Shown: one piece after another, positions 1-11,572 of the stretch
Layout of the letters: the number at the start of each line of letters is the position of its first letter
Position numbering within the stretch: the stretch's first letter is position 1
Assembly: GCA_032191485.1 (NCBI GenBank)
Contig: JAVDOI010000007.1
Coordinates: forward strand, 5,342,042 to 5,406,041
Source: Leptoclinus maculatus
Lineage: Eukaryota > Chordata > Actinopteri > Perciformes > Stichaeidae
Direction: 5' to 3'
Length of the DNA: 64,000 bases
Notes under the pieces: model-generated
Seen by the model: only the letters and a program-made list of their open reading frames with translations
What the model was told of the DNA's origin: nothing
Databases searched by the model: none
Program-made: the position numbers and the translations under genes

Positions 1-3000
1 GTGTAGGTGTTGAGCTACGGCTCAATTTGAATGCACTCCCACACACTGTTGCGTCGTGCTGTTTATTTATCCCAATTTTTAACAGATCGCTAAGGAAACC
101 ACATTCAACCAGCGAGAGGCTTGTTTTAATTCATTCACAGTCAAACATTTAATGTAAGGGGGAGGCAAACCTGATGGAGCAAACTCAACACCATCAGCCT
201 TTAATTTATCGCTTTTTTTGTGCCATCCAAAGAAAGCGTTCCGGAGAATCTATTTTTTCAGGGCGCGCCGGCTTCGACTAGTTCAACCGTCATGTGACGA
301 GGAACAGCCAATGACAGCCAACAGATATGTTTTTATTCTTCTGTAAAGACCAGTTTAACATTCCATTGACAGGTGTCCCAAACTGAAGATGACAAATAAC
401 AAGTAACGCTACTGTGACGGTTGGAGCATAGTTTTTGTTCGTCGTAGTGAAGCCTGGTGCGAGGCGTGTGCGCCAGAAAATTACGTAATTGTGGCCTGCG
501 CGTCTTGCTCGGGGAGGTCCACAAGTGATTGCGGGGCTTGGTCGTGCACCTTCAAATTTTTGTAACTTGGCGCGTGCTATCACATGACTGTCACAAATAG
601 TTCACTGATACAGAAACGGCCAATTCGTTTTTAGATGCTTTAGAAACCAGAGGTCTTAAAAATATTCATTTGATTAAATCTTTTGCAGCCAAATCAAATA
701 GTTTACAGGATATTCACCCTTTGTTTCTTTAAAATGCATATACTATTTGACTTGTTTCTTTACAGGGCTTGCACAAAGGCAATAAAGTAGTTCATGAATA
801 TGAGATATTACGGATAGTACTGAGACCATCCCACCAGTAAGAACCACTTAGTTGAAACGATAGAAAACAAAATCACTTAGTCCGCAAACCGCATCACCAC
901 CAATGGGATTCCAATAAAAAACATCAGCTACGATGCACACAAACGTGCGCGCACACACGTACTGTAATTGCTCAGGCACGCTAATGGTACCACTGTGGAG
1001 ATCTATTCTCTTCTGAGCTGGGAGTTACTGACTTATTTGTCATCTCGAGGGTGGAACAAAAATGCATAAACATCAGTCGAAAAAAACGAGAAAAACACGC
1101 ATTGCTACTGAACATAAAGTGAACTCATGGAAAGAACACAATGTGAGAGATGTAATCATTTATTGATTACTAATCATCCTATCATGGATGGGGTTTTTTC
1201 AGCACCTACAGTAAAAAGCACATAGTGTGTGTATTTTTAGAACGTGCCGCGGAACGTGTCGAGAATAGATTGACTTATGCAGATGAGATCATGAATTTTT
1301 CACATCTGCTGGCAAATTAGAGCAGCTTTGAGCTCCCCCGGTCGCTCTCAGCTGTCCACCAGAGCTGGCAGAGTTAACTGGATGGAGCCGAACCCCAGGG
1401 GGACTGGCTGACAGTCGGCAGAGAGCATGCTGGGACAGAACCCCTGAATAAAACAGGGACTTTTGGAGAAATTCTCAGTGGGAAGCGGCACCAGAGGGAG
1501 CTGCATTTTCACACGATGTATGTGCTGCATGTGCAGACCAGCTGCCTGAACACAGTCATCTCTGGGGATTGTGGTTCAGATTTACACATTATTAAATCTG
1601 CATCTTATAACCTTGTTAGCACAGTAATTGCTTGAAAACTGCACCTGACTACATTACATTACAGTCATTTTTTTGTTTTTTTAGCAGACTACAAATGTGG
1701 CATGGCTTTCTCAGCTGAAGCAGTTGGGTCCCACTGACTTATGAAGGTGCTGGAGCTCAACGTTGCCCAACAAATTTAGAAAAGGGAAAATTGTGGAAAA
1801 ACATCTGGAGTTGTTACAGATGCTCTCAGTGTTTCTGGGGCGCAGCTGCAAAATCCGTCATCCAAGTGCAGGCTGGTCACATCCAGCATTCGTAGCTTTA
1901 CCGTTACAAAAAATAATGCGCCGTAATTCATAGATATCCCACAAAATTACTTTGTATTTTATTCACGTAATCATGAAAGAGGAAGTTATAAGAGCGCAAA
2001 AGCACACAGTGCAGGTGACAGGTGAATGGGTCCAACAACCGGAGATTTTTCAGCCAGGACACACTTACCCTCCAGAATCTGAGAAAACACCGACTGGTGG
2101 TGCATTTGCTGAAATTGCCCTCAAATGCTAAACAGAATCATTCTGCTGGTTCTTCAGGATTCCGAAGACAAACCAGAAAACAACCAAGACCAGCACTGTC
2201 ATTTTATTTTCCTGATTTAAAGGCCTCCAAAGGAGTGAGAGCCGCCAATAAGCCAGCAGGGCAGCTGCCTGGGCAACCGGTGCTTTTGTCTCAACATGTT
2301 TTCTTGCTAACTGGTTTCTATATGCGTGCACACTTTGTGTTGTGTTCACCTAACACCAGCAGATGTTTGTTGCCTCTGTCACCAGAGTTGGCAGACATTC
2401 CAACATATTACTGATGATTGTCAGGCAGCGTCTCCTATCTACTGCGGCAAATTTGATTGTACAAGTGAGCACTACACAGTCACAGTCACCCACGGAAAAA
2501 ATATATTTGAAAGATCGCATTGAGTTTGATTCGACTGCACTAAAACAGCACATGTCCTGAGTTTGCTGCTCTGCACTATGAGTGACACAAGCTTATACAG
2601 TTGAACTTCTTCCAGTCAGATCTTAATTAAGTAACGTTACGTTAGCGTCCAGGTAACATTTTGTTTTCGCTTTATCTAAAACAAGTGGTTACCTCGGGCG
2701 TATCTTAGAAAATAACATTTCTATTGGAATGCTCTTCAAATGTATAATGTCCACTAACACTTTTTCTAAATTATGCTCAGACTATAATGATAGTAAGGAT
2801 AAACACTTTTCAAATGAGTTTACAAAATGGTTCACAGACATGAATACAGAAAATACGCAGTGCAATAAAATAATGAATCCTGAAATCAATCAGGTATTCA
2901 TCAACATCAGTATGAAAGGAAAATGGGGCAGTTATTGAGTACGTAGCTAGCAAACAAACAAACAAAGGAAAGCTGCGATGGACCCTCAGAAAGTGAAGCA

Positions 3001-3038
3001 GTGAAGCGATGAGCAGCAGCATCACCTTGCGAAGGTAG
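1..3038. other. Gene-free AT-rich stretch
   Basis: I see no supportable gene here. Short open frames exist on both strands, but none has a recognisable domain or convincing splice context. A few stretches, for example 1330-1530, are less AT-rich and could be old repeat or conserved noncoding sequence; I cannot tell which from the sequence alone. Confidence 0.5.
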
Positions 3039-3043
3039 TTCTG

Positions 3044-3351
3044 TCATGATCTTGGTTTTAGTTTTTTTGTTTGTAAGTTTCCCTGCTTCTTGTGTTTTAT
3101 GTTTGTTTGACTTCCTGTCCTTGTGGTTTTTTCCTCTTTCTTTTCTGTGTATCACCTGTGTTGTATTAGTCGCGTCAGCCTCACAATGTTCCCTTGTGTT
3201 TCTTTTTTTCACCGATCAGCTTTCAGCCTGCCCTTGTGTCTGCCCACCTGTGTCTATTTGTCTGATATAAAAGGTAAGAAGACTGAAGAAGCGACAGACT
3301 GCATAATGTTTTCTTTCCTTCTTATAAGCGAGGTTCACCAAAACGAACCCT
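3044..3351 (+). mobile_element. LTR-like fragment
   Basis: The stretch starts with TGTCATGATCTTGG and is pyrimidine-rich on the plus strand. A TATA-like 'gatataaaagg' lies near 3265, and it ends around 'gaaccctga'. The composition resembles teleost Gypsy-type LTRs, including the better supported one at 15457-15949. No partner LTR, coding region or target-site duplication was found, so this is at best a solo or truncated LTR. Confidence 0.3.
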
Positions 3352-3889
3352 GACGAGCGGAGCTAAAGAATTGATGAAATTTGCCTAATTTGAAGTAAGT
3401 TGAATTCTGAAACATTTGATATTTCGGTGCTTTTCTACACAGCAACACTGGAAAAAAACAACATATTACAAATGGCTTAGTGGAGAAGCTAAATGGCACC
3501 ATTCAAGGGTGAACACGCTTTTCAACATATTTTATTTGTTATTTGAAAAAATGTTGCAGAACCAACTAAGCGACTGGGACAATTTCATAACACCAACTGT
3601 GTTTAGACTATGGACAACATTTTTATTTTTTCTTATGAATGGAAGGGAGGCATGTTACCCGTCTGAAGTTCCAGACAAGTGGCGGGTATGATGGCATTTT
3701 CTCTCAGTAGGAGCTCACTTGGCAGCCATATCTGATTCTCTGCTTTATTGTGTACTTGTGTTTCTACATCAACGTTACGGATAACTGATGAACACATCGA
3801 CGTACTAACTGAAAATAAGGACGTATGCATCCAAACTACAAACCTCAAAGATGTTTAGGCTAAAGTGGGTGCCAGTATTGCAGACAGAC

Positions 3890-4530
3890 AAGAAAGAGTG
3901 CGGAAGAGGAAGTTATCAAAGGGGGAAGATTAGAGCTTTGTGGTTAGGGGCCAACAAAGAAAAGGGGGTAAATTAAAAGCTGATGTATTGTGTCCATTCG
4001 CAATAACAATCATTGATGGAAAAAGTGCTGATCTAAAAACACCAACAGGAAGCCACATTGAAAGAATTGACCATCTAAAGAAATATGTGGAACCACAGCC
4101 AAGAATGCCCGCCAAATGGATCACCCCTGCTTTCGCTCCTCCTCCAGCACTGCAGCCCAGCCCCTTGAGGTGTCTTAGGGTTCACACAAAGTCCACAATC
4201 AAACCCCTCGTATTCCAGTCTCCAGTCATGTAACGCAACCGCCGTTAAATCCTTCAGTCGCCTCAGATGAATGTAAGGATCAATACAATTTCAGTTTAGT
4301 TGATGTTCGGGTGACCTTATGGAAATCGATGGCTGCATGAAATTACAAATGAGGCCTTGGTAAACAATGCTGTTCTAATTCTCAGCAATAGCTGACCTCT
4401 GGTCAGGTAAACGGGAAGGTGTGCCGGTGAGCAAAGTTGGACCATACAAGATATTTGCCACAGACCTGCAGAATCTGGCCACCAGAGGAGAGCTAGAGAG
4501 TGAGGTAAAGACAGTAAAAGCTTGCATTAA
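3890..4530 (+). pseudogene. Degenerate integrase/protease-type transposon remnant
   Basis: Translated pieces on the plus strand look like the end of a transposon-derived integrase protein. Around 3940-4115 a basic segment (QQRKGGKL) precedes 'IDGKSADLK' and 'IDHLKKYVEP', the layout of a GPY/F-like C-terminal module found in Gypsy/Ginger/KRBA2-type integrases. About 270 bases further on (4385-4530) are 'VSKVGPYKIF' and 'RGELESEV', which resemble the linker before a Ulp1-like protease in teleost proteins of this kind. Stops and frame breaks separate the pieces and no integrase core is visible. I infer a dead fragment. The family assignment is from pattern memory and is tentative. Confidence 0.4.
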
Positions 4531-4778
4531 GTCTTTCCATTTACACGCTTAGAAGTTCTTGATGGCAAACAAATGTAACTCCACACAATCACCAGTTCAG
4601 GTTTCAAATGCATTCATTCATACCATCGTTGTGAAGTTACAAGAGAAAAACTTCAGAGAAAGTTGAATCTCGTTGACTCCTTTAAAATGGCAATTAAAAA
4701 AAGGGGATTCAAAAGTTCATACATGATTAAACATTCATTCATTGTTTGTAATTTTTCAGCTTGACCCAATGGCCTAAA

Positions 4779-4864
4779 CTAGAGCACGTAAATGTCCAGT
4801 ACCATTTGTCCTATAAGGAAATGTCCTTATAGGACAAATGGTACTGGACATTTAAGTGCTCTAG
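4779..4864. repeat. 41-bp-arm inverted repeat with 4-nt loop
   Basis: Positions 4779-4819 and 4824-4864 are reverse complements at 40 of 41 positions (one G/T difference near 4788 against 4855), separated by the four bases AATG. Either strand would fold into a long hairpin. It is not part of a recognised TIR element: there is no target-site duplication and no internal sequence. Confidence 0.93.
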
Positions 4865-5159
4865 CTTTTTTTTCTGTCAGGGTGCCATCGCATTCATTGA
4901 AGGGTCTTTCAGAAATGAATTGCACTTGTCTGATGTGTTGGAAAATGTGTTAGGACTATCCAGAGCATGTGGAAATGCTTGCCAAAGTCCAGGGAGAAAT
5001 AAAGAATCCAATATGCAGTGTGTGGTTCCATTGGATTTGTATTTGGAAACCACCATAGGAGCAGGACTTCTATTGTCCAGCATGTACTCTATAACAGACA
5101 ACGGACGAGGACGTATCTGGCTGAAGCTCTCCATCCCTAGCTGCTACCCCGGTCTCTGG

Positions 5160-5215
5160 GCCTGTGTTGTGGGTAGAACATTATTGTATGAATAAAGTTT
5201 ATTCTGATTCTGTAT
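5160..5215 (+). mobile_element. LINE 3'-tail-like sequence
   Basis: The sequence reads through 'aataaagtttattctgattctg', a short ATTCTG-type tandem following a polyadenylation-like motif. That is the usual look of CR1/L2-type LINE 3' ends in fish. The preceding 300 bases (4880-5160) have an open frame on the plus strand but no domain I recognise. Confidence 0.35.
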
Positions 5216-5436
5216 TCTACTCTTCCTGTGGCTCAGTGTTAGCAATTATTTAGTGTGTTTTGACAGTATTGATTTGTCATAATGTGTTGCAGGGGGCTGT
5301 AAAGTGGTGTATGGCCATAGCCTCCAGAAAAAGACTATTTTCTAAGATACAAAGTTGTTTTAGATCAACCCCAAACAATAAATGTTACCTCGGGGCTGAC
5401 ATAACGTACTCAAAGCGCTTCAACACTTCATGTCAT

Positions 5437-5640
5437 CATTCACCAACTCACACCCATTCATACACGGATGGCAGGCGCTACCATGCACGCTGCCACCTGC
5501 CCATCAGGACTCTAAAATTAAAAATGTGGGGTTAAGTGTCTTGCCCAAGGACACATCCACATGAATTAGCGGAGCTGGGGGTTGAACCGCCGATCCTCTG
5601 AAACAGGGCATCCGACAAAAGTTCAGCTCATTACGTGGCC
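5437..5640 (+). repeat. Teleost dispersed repeat fragment
   Basis: The motif order 'cattcatacacggatggcag', 'gtgtcttgcccaaggacac' and 'gggggttgaaccgccgatcc' is that of a dispersed repeat very common in teleost genomes. It is often seen as a LINE tail or SINE-like unit. This copy is diverged and truncated. It is not a tRNA gene: it lacks a complete cloverleaf. Confidence 0.45.
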
Positions 5641-7680
5641 AGTTAGGACAGAGTATCACGACATAATGCATGGGATTTGTTGAAAAATCACTCAAAATAC
5701 AAATCTTACAGTTACATATTGTGTTTATTTTTTAAATTGGCAAGTTACTGAGACATACAAAGGCAGCTTGCATACTGATGTTATTGACGTAACTGGCATT
5801 TTTTGTTTTTGTTTAACTTGATCTGGTTATTCTTGAGGTCACTTAGAATTGAGAAATATATTTTTTGTAAGAAAGGGTTTAGTCGTGCAAGTTATAAGTA
5901 GCATGAATAAATGATGTGTGTTTTCTGTGTTTACATTATTGCAATCGGTTGATGAGCTTGCTTTGCTGTCAGCATGTACATCCCCATGCAGCTAGCTGAA
6001 GCTAATCCAGAGAGCTCATGTCGGCATCTGCTTTTGCGAGGACTAGAAGACATGCCATTGAAATTATTCATGTGAAATGCAAGTTTGTTTACAATGCTCT
6101 GGGAGGCTCACTACATGTCCTGATGTCCAGCGGAGTACGTGAGTGCAGAGTTAGTGACCCGCAGTCAGAATGGGCACAAAAGACAAAATAACGTTACAAA
6201 ATATGTAATATCTGTTTCTTTAAGAAGTTGTTGAAGGGGTGAGTTGTGTATACAGTCAAATGGATGCAATGCTTGGACATAAGCACACATGCATGTGCAG
6301 GAATACAGATGATACTTAAATGTGCAGTCACAGCTATCTTCCCCTCTCACTTCTCTGCAGGGATACTGATCCAAGGCTTCATTTTCTTTGATACTGCTTT
6401 TTGTATTCCCTGTAAAAGTCCTTGTAACGCAGTTTAGTATGCAGAGGCAGCATTGCGTTAGCCCCAGGACCGCAGGAATGTGAAGGAATCATGGTAATAG
6501 AGGACAGAGACAGACTCTGGAGGATTCCAGTATTTTAGTGAAACTCCCCTTGGACACGAAATGTTATATAACACTTCATGTTTATCAACTTTATACAAAT
6601 AGAGCATCAGAACAGTGTACATTAGCTCGGAAAAGGATGATGGATAGTTCATGTTCTTGGTGAACGCCTGAGCTTTTTGTCTGGTATCATCAGGGCAAAA
6701 AGTTTGATTTTGATGGTCCCCAGTGGATGAACCGTCTCTATTAGCTGTCAACTTTAAACCTTGACAACATAGTAAAAAAGAATGGCCCCATTTATATGAA
6801 ATGTTCTATGAAAATGAGTAGTTACGTTTTGGAAATATCTTTAGATGACAACATCGATGTCAATCTCAAGCCTGTATGGTAAGAGTATAAAATAACTTCC
6901 ACATTGAAATGTCTAAAATGTCTACTGTTCCAACAATTTTCCAACCTAGAGAAATTCGCATGCATCAGCGCCGTGGTTGAGGAAACTCAATAAAATAGCT
7001 GACAGTGGCCCATAGGCTATTCAACAATTTAAGTTCACACAGACTGCCCGACGCTGCTCTGGGTCTATTCGACCCTTTTATTGAAGAAGTGCTGCAACTG
7101 TTGCAAATTTGCATCGCTGCCGGTCTGAATAGTTTAGATGCAAAACATTTTTGTGTTGTCTATTAGTCTCGCCCCCGGTGTGTAAAGGCCTTAATCGCTG
7201 TGAATCCAAGCAGACTACAACTTCCATTCTCTGATGTAACCTGGCCTACATTAGAACCTTTTAGAGTCATTGCAGGTACATTTTATACCTATATTTGGGG
7301 TACAGTAGGGTGGATTTGTGCACAAGTTTAGCAGCTCCCCTTTTCCTTCAACAAATATGTTTTCTCTTTGGATGAAGCAGAAGCTGTATTCCTTCAGGAA
7401 CTTGAATGTGTGCCATTTTTGCATTTTGTGTGTGTGCAACCCAAGAGGAATCAAAACATTTTGGACTGAAAAGTTAATTCCTCACAGATTCACACAGAGA
7501 GCAAAAAGAGAGCACATCAGCCATTAAGATTCAAATTAGTTTTATAGACGCTTATTATAGACTGAGGAACCAATTGTCTGTCATTAATGACTCACTCGCA
7601 CGGTATAAGCCATAAATGTCCAGTTGTAAATGTTTAGTTTGGTTCAGATGTTCTTACCAGAATTTTCATTTTTTTGTCAT
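5641..7680. other. Gene-free stretch
   Basis: I see no gene or well-bounded element in this AT-rich sequence. The short open frames carry no recognisable domain. Confidence 0.45.
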
Positions 7681-7689
7681 GTAATCAGC

Positions 7690-8080
7690 GCTGCTTACAA
7701 AGCAAGTTATCCTGGAGGAAGGTTTACACAACCTGGCAGCCCAAACCACAACAAAAGCATGAAGAGAACTCTGTTGTGAAGTTTGCAGATGACACCATGG
7801 TCATTGGCGCGATTACAAACGACGATGAGACTTCATATAGGAAAGAAAAACAACAATCTTGCAGATCGGTGCTTAGAGAACATCCTGCTGCTCAACGTCA
7901 GTAAAACCAAGGAGCTGATTGTTGATTTTAGAAAAAAGGAGGCGAAGACACACAAGTGAACAGTTTTAAGTTCCTGGGAATCAATCAGCATCACAAACTA
8001 CCTGTCATGGTCCTCACAGATCTCCATCCTGGTGAAGAAAGCTCATAAACGGCTGTATTTCTTCAGGACACTTAAGAAGG
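7690..8080 (+). pseudogene. LINE reverse transcriptase fragment, upstream half
   Basis: Broken plus-strand frames read 'VVKFADDTMVIG', then 'TKELIVDFRKK' and 'LVKKAHKRLYFF'. This is the conserved FADD catalytic box and following thumb region of a teleost non-LTR (L2/CR1-like) reverse transcriptase. The frame breaks several times. The homology stops at 8080, where the 5' LTR of the Gypsy element begins, and resumes after 14346. The LINE fragment was therefore already present when the LTR element inserted. Confidence 0.75.
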
Positions 8081-8500
8081 TGTAAGGGCCTGAGAGGCAG
8101 GGTAGTGGCTGGCAGATACATTCCAGGCAGAAGGCTTCACCCACTCCCTTAGGAGAGCATTGAGATCAGGTGTGGGAAGAGACACACCTGATCCTGATCT
8201 CCTCATCAGGGAGGGGAACAAAAGGCCAGGAGGGAAATGGAGCAGGGAGGAGACGACGAGGGGAGAAGAGTGACTTCTCCTCGCGTGAAAGACGACTGAG
8301 CCCGGTAAGTCGGCTAGCGGCCCGGCTGATTTAGTTTAATGATATAGTTAATTGATCGAGCTCTGGACAGAGCTACGTTTTCAGTTTTTTGTGTTGTTTG
8401 AGGTTTGTTGGATTAAAAACCCTTAATAACCTGCAGAACTGACTCGGCCTGTGATTGCTGCGCTGCCACTAATTTCTGTCCTCCGTACCTTCCTGTTACA
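8081..8500 (+). repeat. 5' LTR
   Basis: A 420-bp terminal repeat matching 13930-14346. By eye there are about five substitutions and one 3-bp indel ('gtgttgtttg' here against 'gtgtttg'). The low divergence indicates a recent insertion. It begins TGTAAG and ends GTTACA. Confidence 0.95.
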
Positions 8501-8520
8501 CTGGTGGAGAATGTGGGCAC
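8501..8520 (+). promoter_or_regulatory. Putative primer-binding site
   Basis: The bases directly after the 5' LTR (CTGGTGGAGAATGTGGGCAC) occupy the position where a tRNA primes minus-strand synthesis, and contain the usual TGG start. I cannot assign the tRNA from memory, so the call rests on position only. Confidence 0.4.
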
Positions 8521-8552
8521 GAGGACCCTAGTGGTGGCGTAGCAGTCAAACA

Positions 8553-10398
8553 ATGGAGGACCTGGTGCAAGAGTTGGTGCGCAGTTCTGCTGAACAGCAG
8601 ATCCTGCACCGGGCCATGCTTCAAGAGCAACAACGGCAGAACGTCCTTCTCCATGCAGAGGTCCAAAAATGTATGGCGGCAGCCCCTCCAGCACTAAGGG
8701 AAGGGACCCTGCAGCCAAATCCAAGTCGTTTTATTCCCAAAATGACAGAGAGCGACGACGTAGAGGCCTACTTGACAGCTTTCGAGCGCACAGCCAAGAG
8801 GGAGGGCTGGCCCAACGATTCCTGGGCAGATTTGGTCGGTCCCTTCCTACTCCGTCCGGCACAGCAGGTGTACCTCGACCTCCCTACAGACCAGTCCCAG
8901 GAATATGCGGTCTTGAAGAAGGAAATTCTGGCAAGGTACGGCTACAGTTTAGCAGCAAGAGCCCAGAGGTTCCATGACTGGAGATTTAAACCAGAATTGC
9001 CGGCCAGGGCTCAAATGTATGACCTCGGCCGGGTAACCAAAGCGTGGTTGACATCTGACCCAGGGAAGCTAAGTGTCTTGGAGAGAATCATGATGGACAA
9101 ATACATTCGATCTCTACCATATGAGGCCAAGAAAATTGCCAGTCAGCAGAATCCAGCCAATATAGACGACCTGGTTAGCCTGGTGGACAGCCAGAGGGTG
9201 ACCGCCGAACTACTGAAATCAACGCGAGCGGACCCTGAGGTGAGCCGGAAATCTAGGGAAGAGATACCAAGGACTAGGAGGACACCTGAACTGGAGGGGC
9301 CAAGACGAAGGCGACCACTGTCAACAGGTGATCTAAGGCGCTGTTTTCAATGTGGAGAGCCAGGCCACATATCCTGGGACTGTCCAGGGAAGGATGAACT
9401 GATGCCCACGGCCGACTCATCGGGGGAAAGAGCATGTCACTTGCTCGCCTCCTGCTGGGTGCAGGAAACCTCGCCAGCCCATATGATACCTGTCAAAGTA
9501 GATGGGAGAGATGCAGAAGCCCTGGTAGACTCCGGCAGTGTGGTGTCCCTCGTCCAACCCCATCTTCTGGAACCATCAACACCTGGTGAGATGGTGCCCA
9601 TCTCCTGTGTACATGGGGACACCAAAGAGTATCCCACAGCAGTCATCAAACTCACTACAGTTAAAGGCAGCTGTCAGCTGAAAGTAGGGGTGGTTCCCTC
9701 TCTCCCGGTCCCCGTCTTGGTGGGTCGGGATTGCCCACTATATTACCGCCTGAGGCAGGACAACCAAAGGAGTCCACCAAGAACCAAGTCGGGCTCTAAA
9801 TTGAAAAGCCGTGAGAAAAAATCGACTCCAATCAGTACATCTCGTCAGGATACTCCTAAGGTGGTGTGCGCTGCACTTGAAGAAAGGAGGAGTAACCTGA
9901 GTTCCAATGCAGAGGAGACATGGGACAACTTGGTTTTTGCCTTCCCGTCGGGGCCAGACACAGATGGTGGGGAGGATGAAGCCTCCTTGCCACCAAGTTT
10001 GAAGGGCCAGATCGGAACGGCCCAGCTGGAGGACCCTAATCTGCTGCCGGCACGCAGTAATGTCATGGAAATAGAGGGGAAACTAGCTCCAGGTGTGGGT
10101 AAGCTAACCTACCCTTGTTTTACAATAAAAAATAAACTGTTGTACTATACTAAAGAGACAGAAGGCCAGAGAAGGGACTTGTTGGTTGTCCCAAAACAGT
10201 ATGTTTCCACAATGTTGCACCTAGCCCACAGCCATGTCCTGGGAGCCCACCTCGGGGTTGAGAAGACAAGGCAGCGGATTGCAAGCAGGTTCCACTGGCC
10301 AGGTGTGGTAAGAGCAGTAGAAGACTATTGTCGTACCTGCATTGAATGCCAAAAGATGAGCCCTAAGCCCCATTTTAAAAGTCCCCTCATACCTCTCC
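8553..10398 (+). CDS. Gag-protease-integrase (N-terminal) polyprotein of the Gypsy element
   Basis: The open frame begins with MEDLVQELV, 52 bases after the 5' LTR, and stays open into the MITE, where it would terminate at 10454 in foreign sequence. Residues about 137-216 form a helical Gag capsid segment resembling the SCAN domain of vertebrate zinc-finger proteins. A CCHC zinc knuckle (CFQCGEPGHISWDC) lies at residues 264-277. An aspartic protease active site (DSGS) starts at residue 326. Residues about 555-600 hold the H2C2 zinc finger of integrase ('HSHVLGAH' ... 'CRTCIEC'). The product would package and process element RNA and start the integrase. The frame is intact up to the MITE insertion at 10399, which cuts integrase between its zinc finger and catalytic core. 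Confidence 0.9.
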
Positions 10399-11553
10399 TA
10401 GGGCTGCACGATTATGGCCAAAATCATAATCGCGATTATTTTGATCAATATTGAGATCACGATTATTCATCACGATTATTCATTAATTTTAGGGACAACA
10501 TCTTTTTATTGCACTTTCACTTATTATGAGTGTTGATGGAGCTGCTACCATGTTAGCATACCCTAGCACCGATCGATCCGAGCTCCATTGAGAAAACAAG
10601 TATTTTAAAAGTTATTTGCTTGCGGAGAGAACTAACAAAACATGAATTCAGACAAATCGGCATCATTAGGTAGTTATTTCGGAGTCCCTTTTTGTCGGTT
10701 TATTGCAGTTAAATCACAGCCAAATCAGTTTATTTGGGGCTCATACAGCTGTAGTAAACAGCGGACGTATGGCTTGCTAGACACAGTGAATACATCTCGA
10801 TAAAATACACGGAGCTGCTCCGGATGATGTTATTAACCCAGAAATGACGGCGTTTAGTTTCCCGTGATATCTGGGACTTCCACAACACGTACTAAGCAGA
10901 AATAGAGGTTATTTTTTCCATGGTTGATGGCGGACAGTTGAACGGCTTTCAGGGCGATAAGCCCCGCCCCCTGTCCAGCGCGTCCAGCGCGATTCACCCG
11001 ATTCACGCGAATGAACACCAATGATCCCCGGCGAGACCGGCGGCGCGATGGACGCGAATTTGCGGCGCGATGAATTCGCACCGCGTTTGGTGTGAATGCA
11101 GCATAACGCACTCTGTGCATATGATTTTTTCTTGTTTAACATCACTTGCCCTAAATCCCCAAAACTTCCAGATAACTGATGATGATCCTTTTCGAGGGAC
11201 TAGCTCCTCGCCTTCTGCTCCTGACATTTTATTTACCTTTCACACGACACCCGTGACCGTCTGCTCTCTGTTCTGTTGTCTGTCTCTCTCTACTCTTCTA
11301 CTAATACCGGAGTCGACTGCAGACGGAACTTTTTTTGAGGCTGCCGCTGCAGGGTGCGTGCATGACACCTCCATGACACCTCCCATCTCGTTCTCCCCCT
11401 GGTGGTTGGCTGACTCTTAGTTGAGGAAGCGCTTGATTTGATATGTAGCAGAGCACGCATTTTAAACGTCAATATCGCCGACGATCATGCTCATTTAATC
11501 GTGGCAGCCAAAATCGTGATCGCGATTAAAATTTGATTAATTGTGCAGCCCTA
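10399..11553. mobile_element. hAT-type MITE nested in the Gypsy integrase
   Basis: A 1155-bp element with terminal inverted repeats beginning TAGGGCTGCACGATTATGGC, and at the other end its complement (..ATTGTGCAGCCCTA). It is flanked by a perfect 8-bp duplication, ACCTCTCC, at 10391-10398 and 11554-11561, which is characteristic of hAT superfamily insertions. The inner ends are rich in AATCG/CGATT motifs. The middle has a GC-rich part (10930-11100) and no transposase reading frame, so it is non-autonomous. The short open frames inside it are not genes. Confidence 0.92.
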
Positions 11554-11572
11554 ACCTCTCCCTATTATTGAT

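Noticed and set aside
290..583. 97-residue minus-strand frame at the window start
   Set aside because: No domain and no supporting gene structure; likely chance in a less AT-rich stretch.
1348..1530. Minus-strand frame with plausible composition
   Set aside because: No recognisable domain, splice context or neighbouring exons.
10854..11420. Several overlapping open frames inside the nested MITE
   Set aside because: They lie wholly between the TIRs of a non-autonomous element and match no transposase.
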